A model generated the notes under the pieces. It saw only the letters and a program-made list of their open reading frames with translations. It did not search any database and had not been told where the DNA came from. The translations under genes were made by a program, and so were the position numbers. 64,000 nucleotides of DNA from Luteococcus sp048595755 (GTDB lineage: Bacteria; Actinomycetota; Actinomycetes; Propionibacteriales; Propionibacteriaceae), in contig NZ_CP184360.1 in assembly GCF_048595755.1 (NCBI RefSeq), positions 3,162,001 to 3,226,000 of the forward strand, in the 5' to 3' direction. Below, one piece after another: positions 1-8,133 of the stretch; within the stretch, counting starts at the first letter, position 1, and every line of letters starts with the position of its first letter.

Positions 1-707
1 TCCCCCAGTCCGAGGCGTCGAGCGTGGGCGGCCGCGGCCGCCACCGTGCCGGTGCCACAGCTCATCGTCTCGCCCGAACCCCGCTCATGGACCCTCATCC
101 TGATGTGGTCCGGGGCCAGCACCTCCACGAATTCGACGTTCACGCCTTCGGGGAAGGCCGAGGCCGGAAGCCACTGGGGCTGGTGGGAAAGATCGATCTC
201 ATCCAACGGGCAGTCCTCGCCCGGGAAGCACACGGCGTGGGGATTGCCCACGTCCACGGTGATGGCCGGCCACTGCCGGCCGTCGCTGCTGATGGTGAGC
301 TCCGGATCGGAGCAGGTCACCTCACCCAGGTCGATCCGGATCCGTCCGTCGCGCTGCGGCCAGGCGTGGCGCAGGCCCGCCCGGGTGGCCACCTGGATCT
401 CCTCGCCCGCGTCGAGGCCCTCCTCCAAGAGGTAGCGCACGAAGACGCGCAGCCCGTTGCCGCACATCTGGGGAATCGAGCCGTCGGCATTGCGGTAGTC
501 CATGAACCACAGGTCTGGGTCTCCGTCCCATTCCGGGATCGAGGAGGCAAGGGTGACGCGCAAGAGGCCGTCGCCGCCGATGCCGGCCCGGCGGTCGCAC
601 AGGTGGCGCACGTCGGAATCGGTGAGTTTGAGCATGCAGTGGCGATCACGCAGGATCACGAAATCGTTGAGCGTGCCGTGCCCCTTGGCGAACTTCCAGG
701 TCCTCAT
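1..707 (-). CDS. dapF: Diaminopimelate epimerase, 3' end beyond window edge
   Basis: DapF interconverts LL- and meso-diaminopimelate for lysine and peptidoglycan synthesis in the cytosol. The product starts MRTWKFAKGHG. It shows the first catalytic cysteine in MCGNG (C82) and the second in MSCGTGTV near residue 218, the two-cysteine racemase pair of this family. About 235 codons are visible; the family is usually 280-300 residues, so some 50 C-terminal residues lie left of base 1. The ATG at 707 is the first methionine giving the family N-terminus. It follows miaA on the same strand after 77 bases, as in many actinobacteria. Confidence 0.95.
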   Translation of the reverse strand, partial: MRTWKFAKGHGTLNDFVILRDRHCMLKLTDSDVRHLCDRRAGIGGDGLLRVTLASSIPEWDGDPDLWFMDYRNADGSIPQMCGNGLRVFVRYLLEEGLDAGEEIQVATRAGLRHAWPQRDGRIRIDLGEVTCSDPELTISSDGRQWPAITVDVGNPHAVCFPGEDCPLDEIDLSHQPQWLPASAFPEGVNVEFVEVLAPDHIRMRVHERGSGETMSCGTGTVAAAAAHARRLGLG

Positions 708-784
708 GCCCGTCCACGCTACCGAGAATCCACCACGATCGTTCACTTGCCCACAGTTTCAGCAGGCGAAGGGTCGCAGGTGCC

Positions 785-1732
785 TCACCGTAGCGCCGCG
801 AGCACCTGGTCGACGATGACGCCCCCATTGCCCGGGTCGCCCGCCGGCAACCACTGCACCCGGGGATCGCGACGAAACCAGGCCAGCTGTTTGCGCGCGA
901 AGCGTCGGGTGCCGCTCTTGGTCCGCTCCTTGGCCTCCTGCTCGGTCAGCTCGCCGTCGAGGAATTGCAGCACCTGCCGGTAGCCAAGGGCGCGGGAGGC
1001 GGTCAGCCCCTCGCGCAGGCCCTGCGGCAGCAGGCCCCGCACCTCCTCGACGAGCCCGTCGGCCCACATCTGGTCCACCCGGACGTCGATGCGCTGGTCC
1101 ATCTGCTCACGATCCAGCTCCAGCCCGAACTGCAGGACGTGCTCGAGGGCATAGCTCCACTCGGGAAGCTGCGGCGTGAAGCCACCGGTGAGCTCCAGCA
1201 CCTCCAGGGCCCGCACGATCCGACGGCCATTGCCGGGAAGGATGGAGGCAGCAGTCTGCGGGGCACGTTGCGCCAGCTCGGTATGCAGGGCTTCGGGCCC
1301 CACCTCGGCCAGACGCGCCTCGTAGCGGGCACGCACCTCGGGGTCTGTCCCCGGGAAGGTCATCTCGTCCAGGATCGCGTGCACGTAGAGCGCCGAGCCC
1401 CCCACCAGCACCGGAATGATCCCGTGTGTGCGCAGCTCGGCGATGACCTGCCGGGCCTGCTGCTGGAAGTCGGCCACCGAGGCGGTCTGGGTGACATCGT
1501 TGGTGTCCACCAGGTGGTGCCGGACCAGGGCCAGTTCCTCGGCGGTGGGCTTGGCGGTGCCGACGTCCATCCCGCGATAGACCAGCATGGAATCGACATT
1601 GACGATCTCACTGGGACGTCCGGCCTCCTGGAGACGCAGGGCCACGTCGATCGCCAGGCTCGACTTTCCGGAGGCGGTGGGTCCGTTGATCACGACCAAG
1701 GGCAACTTCACCTCGCCATTGTCCCCTGCCAC
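785..1732 (-). CDS. miaA: tRNA dimethylallyltransferase
   Basis: MiaA transfers a dimethylallyl group to N6 of A37 in tRNAs that read UNN codons, giving i6A. The 315-residue product has the P-loop GPTASGKS (17-24), the conserved NVDSMLVYRGMDVGTAK segment, and the C-terminal GYRQ and TRRFARKQLAWFRRD motifs, all of family length. MiaB, encoded at 2180-3688 on the same strand, acts next on the same nucleotide, so the pair forms one modification pathway. A small gene on the opposite strand lies between them. Confidence 0.97.
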   Translation of the reverse strand: MAGDNGEVKLPLVVINGPTASGKSSLAIDVALRLQEAGRPSEIVNVDSMLVYRGMDVGTAKPTAEELALVRHHLVDTNDVTQTASVADFQQQARQVIAELRTHGIIPVLVGGSALYVHAILDEMTFPGTDPEVRARYEARLAEVGPEALHTELAQRAPQTAASILPGNGRRIVRALEVLELTGGFTPQLPEWSYALEHVLQFGLELDREQMDQRIDVRVDQMWADGLVEEVRGLLPQGLREGLTASRALGYRQVLQFLDGELTEQEAKERTKSGTRRFARKQLAWFRRDPRVQWLPAGDPGNGGVIVDQVLAALR

Positions 1733-1863
1733 GCCGGTCGGCGCGATTCAGCTTCAAGCGCACACCACCCACCGCCCTTGCCCCCGCCGCTGCACGGCAG
1801 GCAGTGTGGAGACGTCACCACGAAACCACCCCACCGGGGGTGGACAACGAGAGGACAGACATC

Positions 1864-2076
1864 ATGGGCATCTTCGACAAGGCCAAGGACGCGCTGGGCG
1901 GCAACCAGGGCAACCACGCCGACAAGGCGCGCGAGACCATCAACCAGCACGAGGCCAAGGTCGATCAGGGCATCGACAAGGCTGGCGACGCCCTCGACAG
2001 CAAGACCGGCGGCGCGCATGCCGACAAGGTCGACCAGGGCCAGGACTTCCTGAAGAACAAGACCGGCAACCTCTGA
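1864..2076 (+). CDS. MT0933/Rv0909-like antitoxin family small protein (orphan)
   Basis: This 70-residue, highly charged protein starts MGIFDKAKDALGG and is made of amphipathic repeats (HADKARETINQHEAKVDQGIDK). It matches the general look of the MT0933-type antitoxin family, also called CsbD-like in some annotations. A purine-rich site (GAGAGGA) about 10 bases upstream supports the ATG. No toxin gene is adjacent: both neighbours are tRNA-modification genes on the other strand. The family assignment rests on sequence style and is moderately sure. A toxin-neutralising role is not shown, and a general stress or nucleoid-associated role is equally possible. Confidence 0.7.
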   Translation: MGIFDKAKDALGGNQGNHADKARETINQHEAKVDQGIDKAGDALDSKTGGAHADKVDQGQDFLKNKTGNL

Positions 2077-2097
2077 GCCACGCCCGTCTGACGACGA

Positions 2098-2130
2098 GGG
2101 GGCGGCCGCAGCATTGCTGCGGCCGCCCCC
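2098..2130. terminator. Strong bidirectional hairpin terminator
   Basis: A perfect 16-base inverted repeat (GGGGGCGGCCGCAGCA and its complement around one T) sits 21 bases after the small antitoxin-like gene. It also lies downstream of miaB, which reads toward it, so it can end transcripts from both sides. It has no long T run, as is common in high-GC genomes. Confidence 0.75.
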
Positions 2131-2179
2131 TTCTCATGTCGCGACTGTCATGTCGGGGCCTGTCGGGCCCGGGGCCGGG

Positions 2180-3688
2180 TCAGGCCTTCGGCGCTCCGAT
2201 GCTGGGCATCCCCAGGTTGACGCCGGTGGGCGCGGCAGGCGCGTCGTGGCGGGCCTGCCAGGCATCGCCGCCGCGAGTGCGACGCAGGTTCGTGATCCCG
2301 CCGTCGGCATTGAGGTGGTGCGGCGCGGCATAGCTGATGGTGGTGGTGGCGATGTCGCCGGGGCGGGGGCGCAGCTCCGGGTCCGTCGGGACGGTGACGT
2401 GCACCAGCCGGTTGTCGCGGGCGCGGCCGGTCATGCGATGTGTCTCGGCGTCCTTCTTGCCCTCACCCGCGGCGAACATCACCTCCACCTCGGTGCCCTC
2501 GAGCTTCTGGTTCTCCTCCCAGGCGATCCGGTTGACCAGCTCCACCAGCCGCTCGTAACGGGCCTGGACCACGGGCTTGGGCACCTGGTTGTCCATCACG
2601 CCAGCCGGGGTGCCGGGACGAATCGAATACTGGAAGGTGAAGGCCGCACTGAAGCGGGACTGCTCCACCACGCGCATGGTGTCCTCGAAGTCCTCGTCGC
2701 TCTCGCCCGGGAAGCCGACGATGATGTCGGTGGTGATGGCCGCCTGGGGAATCTTGGAACGCACCTCGTCCAGGATTCGCAGGAACTTCTCGCTGCGATA
2801 GCTGCGGCGCATCTCGCGCAGCACCTTGTCGGAGCCGGACTGCAGCGGCATGTGCAGGCTCGGCATCACGTTCGGCGTCTCGGCCATCGCATCGATCACA
2901 TCACTGGTGAAGCTGGCCGGGTGGGGGCTGGTGAAACGCACTCGCTCCAGGCCCTCGATCTCGCCGCAGGCACGCAGCAGCTTGGCGAAGGCACCGCGGT
3001 CACCGAACTCGACGCCATAGGTGTTGACGTTCTGGCCCAACAGGGTGATCTCCTGCACGCCCTCGTCCACCAGCGCCTGGATCTCGGCGAGGATGTCGCC
3101 GGGGCGACGGTCGGTCTCCTTGCCGCGCAGCTGCGGCACGATGCAGAAGGTGCAGGTGTTGTTGCAGCCCACGCTGATGCTCACCCACGCGGAGTAGGGA
3201 GACTCGCGCCGCGTCGGCAGGTTGGAGGGGAAGGTCTCCAGGGCCTCGGCGATTTCCACCTGGCTGGCCTGCTCCACTCGGGCCCGCTCCAGCAGGACGG
3301 GTAGCTTTCCCACATTGTGGGTGCCGAAGACCACGTCCACCCACGGCGCCTTGCCGATGATGACGTCGCGGTCCTTCTGGGCCATGCAGCCGCCAACCGC
3401 GATCTGCATGCCCGGCCGGGTCCGCTTGATCGCGGCCATGTGCCCCAGCGTCCCGTAGAGCCGGTTGTCGGCGTTCTCCCGCACGGCGCAGGTGTTGAAG
3501 ACCACCACGTCGGCGCCGCCGGGTTCGGCAACCTCCACGTCGCTGCGCACCAGGCCAGCGCCCTCGAGCAGACCCGAGATGCGTTCGGAGTCGTGGACAT
3601 TCATCTGGCAGCCGTAGGTGATCACCTGGTAGGTGCGGGAGGGCTGTCCGGCCTCGGCCGGCGCGAGCGTAGTGTGCAGTTCAGACAT
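2180..3688 (-). CDS. miaB: tRNA-2-methylthio-N6-dimethylallyladenosine synthase
   Basis: MiaB is a radical-SAM enzyme that adds a methylthio group to i6A37, the product of MiaA. The 502-residue protein has the N-terminal UPF0004 domain with three cluster cysteines (C27 in YGCQMN, C67 in NTCAVRENA, C101 in GGCMAQ). It also has the radical-SAM cysteines C175, C179 and C182 (CNNTCTFC) and a C-terminal TRAM domain followed by a tail of about 50 residues ending in GAPKA. A second methylthiotransferase, RimO, is encoded at 16981-18444. The residues following the radical-SAM cysteines (IVPQLRGKE) fit MiaB rather than RimO. Confidence 0.97.
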   Translation of the reverse strand: MSELHTTLAPAEAGQPSRTYQVITYGCQMNVHDSERISGLLEGAGLVRSDVEVAEPGGADVVVFNTCAVRENADNRLYGTLGHMAAIKRTRPGMQIAVGGCMAQKDRDVIIGKAPWVDVVFGTHNVGKLPVLLERARVEQASQVEIAEALETFPSNLPTRRESPYSAWVSISVGCNNTCTFCIVPQLRGKETDRRPGDILAEIQALVDEGVQEITLLGQNVNTYGVEFGDRGAFAKLLRACGEIEGLERVRFTSPHPASFTSDVIDAMAETPNVMPSLHMPLQSGSDKVLREMRRSYRSEKFLRILDEVRSKIPQAAITTDIIVGFPGESDEDFEDTMRVVEQSRFSAAFTFQYSIRPGTPAGVMDNQVPKPVVQARYERLVELVNRIAWEENQKLEGTEVEVMFAAGEGKKDAETHRMTGRARDNRLVHVTVPTDPELRPRPGDIATTTISYAAPHHLNADGGITNLRRTRGGDAWQARHDAPAAPTGVNLGMPSIGAPKA

Positions 3689-3786
3689 GGTGGGACAACT
3701 CTAGATTGCCCAGGTGCGGTGCGAGGAATCGTGGCCGGATCCCGATGGGGAACCATGACGCGCAGTGTTGGTGGCAGGATCGGCAC

Positions 3787-4728
3787 ATGACCGCACCCAC
3801 CGGAGCCCAGTACACCCTCACCCTGGACGACCAGGAGGCCGTCGTCACCGAGCTGGGGGCCACCCTGCGCTCCTATCGCGTCCAGGGGCGCAACCTGGTC
3901 TCCAGCTTCGAGGAGACCCACTCGCCTCTCGGTTGCCAGGGCCAGCACATGATGCCCTGGCCCAATCGGATTCGCGACGGGCGCTGGGTGCACGACGGGG
4001 TCCAGTTGCAATTGCCGCTCAGCGAGCCGGAACGCAACAACGCGATCCATGGTCTGGTCTGCTGGGTGCCCTGGACCACGGTCGCCGTCGACGAGACCAG
4101 CATCACCCAGCGCTACCTGCTGCATCCCCAGCCGGGCTGGCCCGGCGTGGTGGAACTGCAGCTGACCCATGCTCTCGGGTCCGAGGGGCTGCGCGTCGAG
4201 GTGCAGGCCACCAATGTGGGCGAGGTGGGCGTTCCCTTCGGCTACGGGGCGCACCCCTACCTGGTGGCCCCCGGCCAGGCCCTTGGTGAATGCACGCTGC
4301 AGGTGCCCTTCGAACAGCTGTTGTCGGTGGATGCCCGCTTGTTGCCCGTCGAGTTGCTCGACGTGGAGGGCAGCGTCGCAGATCTGCGCACCGCCCGGCT
4401 GTTGGCTGGCATTGGTCTGGACACCGCCTTCACCCGGGCGCAGCGCCACGACGGCCGCTGGCAGGTCGTGTTGTCGGGAGCCGAGCACCGCACGGTGCTG
4501 TGGGGTGACGAGAAGCTGCCCTGGTTGCAGCTCTACACGCCGGGCGGCGGACGGACCATCGCGGTGGAACCGATGAGTTGCGGGCCGGACGCCTTCAACC
4601 CCGGCCCCACCCATGCCGACCTGGTGCAGCTGGCGCCGGGGGAACAGTTCCGGTGCAGCTGGGGACTGCAGGACCAGACCGTCGACGCGGGCCAGACCAT
4701 GCACGCTTCGGAGCCGACCCATGACTGA
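3787..4728 (+). CDS. Aldose 1-epimerase family protein
   Basis: The 313-residue product belongs to the GalM/YeaD mutarotase fold, which interconverts alpha and beta anomers of hexoses. Visible family signatures are PWPNRIRDGRW, the histidine in NAIHGLV, YGAHPYL with the second catalytic histidine, and a late glutamate in AVEPMSCGPDAFN. The ATG at 3787 was chosen because the protein family starts just before the first beta strand; the upstream 27 codons show no family similarity. The next gene, an ABC ATPase, overlaps its end by 8 bases, so the two are translationally linked. The exact sugar is unknown. Confidence 0.88.
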   Translation: MTAPTGAQYTLTLDDQEAVVTELGATLRSYRVQGRNLVSSFEETHSPLGCQGQHMMPWPNRIRDGRWVHDGVQLQLPLSEPERNNAIHGLVCWVPWTTVAVDETSITQRYLLHPQPGWPGVVELQLTHALGSEGLRVEVQATNVGEVGVPFGYGAHPYLVAPGQALGECTLQVPFEQLLSVDARLLPVELLDVEGSVADLRTARLLAGIGLDTAFTRAQRHDGRWQVVLSGAEHRTVLWGDEKLPWLQLYTPGGGRTIAVEPMSCGPDAFNPGPTHADLVQLAPGEQFRCSWGLQDQTVDAGQTMHASEPTHD

Positions 4729-5470
4729 CGTCAGCGTGGACTCACCGGTGGTGGAACTGCGCGGCGTCGACAAGTTCTTCGGCACCACGCAGGTCCTGCA
4801 CGCCGTCGACCTGACCGTCTTGCCCGGCGAGGTGGTGGTCCTGCTGGGACCATCCGGTTCCGGCAAGTCGACGCTGGTGCGCACGATCAACGGGCTGGAG
4901 CCAATCCAGGCCGGGCAGGTCTTGGTGAATGGACGACCGCTGCCCACCACGGGCCCCGAACTGGCCGGGGTGCGGGCCCAGATCGGCATGGTCTTCCAGG
5001 ACTACACGTTGTTTCCGCAGCACACCGTGCTCGACAACATCACCTTGGCTCCGGTGCGGGTTCGCGGCCTGGACCCGCAACAGGCACGCGACGAGGCCGA
5101 GCAGTTGTTGGAACGCGTGGGGCTGGGCGGATTTGGTGAGCGGATGCCGTCCCAGATCTCCGGCGGTCAACAGCAGCGTGTGGCCATTGCCCGCGCCCTC
5201 GCGATGCACCCCAAACTGATCCTGCTGGACGAGCCGACCAGCGCCTTGGACCCGCCGATGGCCCACGAAGTGCTGAAGGTGATGCTCGACCTGGCCTCCG
5301 ACGGCATCACCATGGTGGCGGTCACCCACGAGATGTCCTTCGCACGCCATGCCGCACACCGGATCGTCTTCATGGCTGACGGCCGGGTGGTGGAAGAGGC
5401 ACCGCCACAGCAGTTCTTCGCCGCCCCGCGCACGGATGCGGCAAAGGACTTCCTGGCCACCCTGTCCTGA
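4721..5470 (+). CDS. Amino-acid-type ABC transporter ATP-binding protein, no permease nearby
   Basis: This 249-residue ATPase has Walker A GPSGSGKS (43-50), Q-loop VFQDYTLFP, signature ISGGQQQR (146-153), Walker B LILLDE (166-171) and H-loop histidine H203. Its sequence is of the polar amino acid (GlnQ/GluA) class. The start ATG at 4721 lies inside the end of the epimerase gene. No binding protein or membrane subunit gene is adjacent, because the next gene, rny, runs the other way. It must therefore pair with a permease encoded elsewhere or serve several. The Walker residues are intact, so it is likely functional. Confidence 0.92.
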   Translation: MTDVSVDSPVVELRGVDKFFGTTQVLHAVDLTVLPGEVVVLLGPSGSGKSTLVRTINGLEPIQAGQVLVNGRPLPTTGPELAGVRAQIGMVFQDYTLFPQHTVLDNITLAPVRVRGLDPQQARDEAEQLLERVGLGGFGERMPSQISGGQQQRVAIARALAMHPKLILLDEPTSALDPPMAHEVLKVMLDLASDGITMVAVTHEMSFARHAAHRIVFMADGRVVEEAPPQQFFAAPRTDAAKDFLATLS

Positions 5471-5549
5471 CGCCTGTGGAGCGCCACTGCCCCATGGATA
5501 CCCTGGCCGCTGGGTGCCTGGGTCTGGGTGTTGGGTCTGGGTGCCCGGA

Positions 5550-7319
5550 TCAGTGGGCGATCTCGGTTGCGCGTGACTCCCGCACCACGGTGACGCGGAT
5601 CTGACCCGGGTAGGTCAGCTCGTCCTGGATCTCGTGGGCGATGTCGCGGGCCAGCGCATGCGAGGCCGTGTCGTCGACGTGGTCGGGGCTGACCATCACC
5701 CGCACCTCTCGGCCGGCCTGCATGGCGAAGACCTTCTCGACGCCGTCATGAGAGGCCGCGATCTCCTCGAGCCGATCGAGGCGTTGCACATAGGCCTCCA
5801 GCGACTCGCGACGAGCGCCGGGACGCGAGCCCGAGATGGCGTCCGCGGCCTGGGTCAGGACCGCCTCCACCGTGCTCGGCTCCACCTCGTTGTGGTGGGC
5901 GGCGATGGCGTGCACGATGTCCTCGCTCTCGCCGTGGCGGCGCGCCAGCTCGGCACCGACCATGGCATGGGTGCCCTCCACCTCGTGGGTGAGTGCCTTG
6001 CCGATGTCGTGGAGGAAGGCCGCACGCTTGCAGGTGGGCACGTCCAGCCCCAGTTCGGCGGCCATCATGCCCGCAATGTGGGCGCATTCCACCAAGTGGC
6101 GCAGCACGTTCTGGCCATAGCTGGTCCGGTAGCGCAGGGCACCCACGACGGGAACCAGGGCCGGATCCAGGTCCGAGATCCCCACCTCGGCGAGCGCGTC
6201 CTCAGCCGAACGGAGGATCTTGTCCTGGATGCGGGCGGTGGCACGCTCGTGAACCTCTTCGATGCGCGCCGGGTGGATGCGCCCATCGGCGACCAATTCC
6301 GCCAGGGTCAGCCGACCGATCTCTCGTCGCACCGGATCGAAACAGCTCAACAGCACCGACCCGGGGGTGTCGTCGATCATCACGTTGACGCCGGTCACCT
6401 GTTCGAAGTGCCGGATGTTCCTGCCCTCCCGGCCGATGATGCGCCCCTTCATCTCATCGCTGGGCAGGTCGAGGGTGCTCACCACGGACTCCGAGGTCTG
6501 CTCGGCGGCAAGGCGCTGGATCGCGGTGACGATGATCCCCCGCGCACGGGTCTCGGCCTCGCGGCGTGCCGTGCGTTCGATGTCGCGCGCCAACGCCGTT
6601 GCTTCCAGCCGCGCCTCGTGCTCCACCCGTGCCAGCACCTCGGCCCGTGCCTGTTCCTGGTCGAGCTCTGCGATGCGCTCCCGCTCGGCATTCACCTGCT
6701 CCAAGGCCTGCGCCGCCTCGGCCCGGGCCTGGGCCAGTTCCTCACGAGCCTGCTGCTGTGACTGCTCCGCCTGGGCCCGCACCTCGACGAGCTGGGCGGA
6801 GCGTGCCTCCAAGGACTGGCTCTCGGAGAGCAGCCTTTCCTCCCGCTCGCCAAGCCGCTGTTCGCGCATCTCCAGGGTGCTGCGCAGCTGACGCAGGTCG
6901 CTGCGTTCCTGCCGCAGTTGGTCTTCGGCAGCCCGGCGTGTGCCCTCGGCCTCCTCCGCCTGGCGACGAAGATCTGCCTGGGCCTGTTCCAGCTCCAGCC
7001 TCGTGGCGTGCTGCCGCTCCTGCTCGGTGCGGGCCTTTTCCTCCAGCCCGTCACGCTGCCGGTGGGCGTCGCCCAGCTGGTCGTGCAATTCCTCGATGCG
7101 GGTCCGCGCCTCGGCGAGTTCCTGCTGCACTCCTTCCAGGACCTGTTGGTGCTGCGCCTGGCGCTCAGCCTCCCCCTCGGTGGCCGCCGCGGCGCCCAGC
7201 GCCTGCTCGGTGGCGGCTGGTGCGGACAGTCCACGACGCAGCAACTGGACCAGCAGGACCAGGACGACGAGCGACACCAGCCAGCTCAGAACCAGCGCGA
7301 GCCAAAGCCAGGTGGTCAT
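5550..7319 (-). CDS. rny: Ribonuclease Y
   Basis: RNase Y is a membrane-anchored endoribonuclease that starts mRNA decay. The 589-residue protein has one N-terminal membrane helix (about 5-27) and a long Glu/Gln/Arg/Ala-rich coiled coil (about 45-270). A KH domain with GRIIGREGRNIR (292-303) follows, then an HD domain with the metal-binding pair H437-D438 in FLHDIGK. It is about 70 residues longer than the Bacillus enzyme, all in the coiled coil. A near-perfect ribosome site (AAGGAGG) precedes the ATG. It lies downstream of recX on the same strand after a 257-base gap. Confidence 0.95.
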   Translation of the reverse strand: MTTWLWLALVLSWLVSLVVLVLLVQLLRRGLSAPAATEQALGAAAATEGEAERQAQHQQVLEGVQQELAEARTRIEELHDQLGDAHRQRDGLEEKARTEQERQHATRLELEQAQADLRRQAEEAEGTRRAAEDQLRQERSDLRQLRSTLEMREQRLGEREERLLSESQSLEARSAQLVEVRAQAEQSQQQAREELAQARAEAAQALEQVNAERERIAELDQEQARAEVLARVEHEARLEATALARDIERTARREAETRARGIIVTAIQRLAAEQTSESVVSTLDLPSDEMKGRIIGREGRNIRHFEQVTGVNVMIDDTPGSVLLSCFDPVRREIGRLTLAELVADGRIHPARIEEVHERATARIQDKILRSAEDALAEVGISDLDPALVPVVGALRYRTSYGQNVLRHLVECAHIAGMMAAELGLDVPTCKRAAFLHDIGKALTHEVEGTHAMVGAELARRHGESEDIVHAIAAHHNEVEPSTVEAVLTQAADAISGSRPGARRESLEAYVQRLDRLEEIAASHDGVEKVFAMQAGREVRVMVSPDHVDDTASHALARDIAHEIQDELTYPGQIRVTVVRESRATEIAH

Positions 7320-7347
7320 CTTTCCTCCTTGTCAATGGGAGGCGACG

Positions 7348-7518
7348 TCAAGGCGACGGGTGCCGGACACCTCGACCGCACAAGCGGTCGCTCGAGGTCC
7401 AGCCGGTCATATCGCCCGGCACCAAGGTCAGGCGAACCGGGAAAGAACTGTCGGACAGATCGCTGCCCAACCACCAGTCGAAGTGAAGCGCTTCTCCAGT
7501 TGTGAGGCTATTGCCGCC
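7348..7518 (-). CDS. Possible small protein between recX and rny
   Basis: An open frame of 56 codons from ATG 7518 (or longer from GTG 7548) reads MGGNSLTTGEALHFDWWLGSD and ends at 7348, 28 bases before the rny start. The composition is protein-like (aromatic and acidic residues) rather than the Arg/Ala/Pro-rich look of shadow frames. Its third-position GC is less extreme than in the neighbours. I recognise no family. It may be a real small gene, the remnant of one, or chance. Confidence 0.25.
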   Translation of the reverse strand, partial: GGNSLTTGEALHFDWWLGSDLSDSSFPVRLTLVPGDMTGWTSSDRLCGRGVRHPSP

Positions 7519-7557
7519 CATCGTCAGGTGCAAGACGCCCCTGGTCACTAGGTCTCC

Positions 7558-7589
7558 GGATCACCAAGGCTCTGGATCACCAAGGCTCT
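7558..7589. repeat. Two-copy 16-base tandem duplication at the 3' end of recX
   Basis: GGATCACCAAGGCTCT occurs twice in direct succession (7558-7573 and 7574-7589). The second copy contains the recX stop codon and last codons; the first lies just outside the gene. Because 16 is not a multiple of three, a shift between the copies would change the end of RecX. It looks like a recent slippage duplication. Confidence 0.8.
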
Positions 7590-8131
7590 GGGGCAGGATC
7601 CTCCCCCTGCATCACGCTGCGCACCACCTCGGCCACCACCGAGGACGAATATCCCTTGCGGGCCAAGGCCCCTGCCATCCTGCGGTAGGCCACCTCGCGG
7701 GGCAGGTTCTGCACCTGCCGCCACTTCTTCTGGGCGAGCACGGTGGCCAGTTCCACCTCGTCCTCGTGACCGATCCCCGACAGGGTGTCCTCGATCAGGT
7801 CTCGATCCACGCCCTTGGTCTGCAGCTCGCGCCGTACCGCGGCGCGTGACAGCTTTCTGCTGTTGCGGCGAGCGCGGGTCCACTGCTGCGCGAAATTCTC
7901 GTCATTGAGCAAGCCGACCTCTTCGAAGCGGTCGAGCAGCTCGACGATGGTGTCCTCGGGAACGTCCTTGGCCGCGAGCTTGTCCCCCAATTCCTGCCGG
8001 GAGTGGTCGCGCATCGTCAGGATGCGCAGCGCGATCTCGCGCGCCACTTCCATCGGGTCCGCATCGGGACCGTCGGCCTGCGGGGGCGCCTCCCCCGCAG
8101 GCCGTGCTCGACGACGTTGCTGGAAGCCCAC
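7577..8131 (-). CDS. recX: RecA regulatory protein
   Basis: RecX binds RecA filaments and limits recombinase activity. The frame holds about 184 residues of the three-repeat helical RecX fold, with LLDRFEEVGLLNDENFAQQW and RRELQTKGVDRDLIE as typical segments. I chose GTG 8131 as start because it lies two bases after the recA stop, giving tight translational coupling, and because this length matches the family. ATG 8053 would give a shorter 158-residue form. The region before the first repeat is Ala/Arg/Pro-rich and poorly conserved in the family. Confidence 0.88.
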   Translation of the reverse strand: MGFQQRRRARPAGEAPPQADGPDADPMEVAREIALRILTMRDHSRQELGDKLAAKDVPEDTIVELLDRFEEVGLLNDENFAQQWTRARRNSRKLSRAAVRRELQTKGVDRDLIEDTLSGIGHEDEVELATVLAQKKWRQVQNLPREVAYRRMAGALARKGYSSSVVAEVVRSVMQGEDPAPEPW

Positions 8132-8133
8132 GA

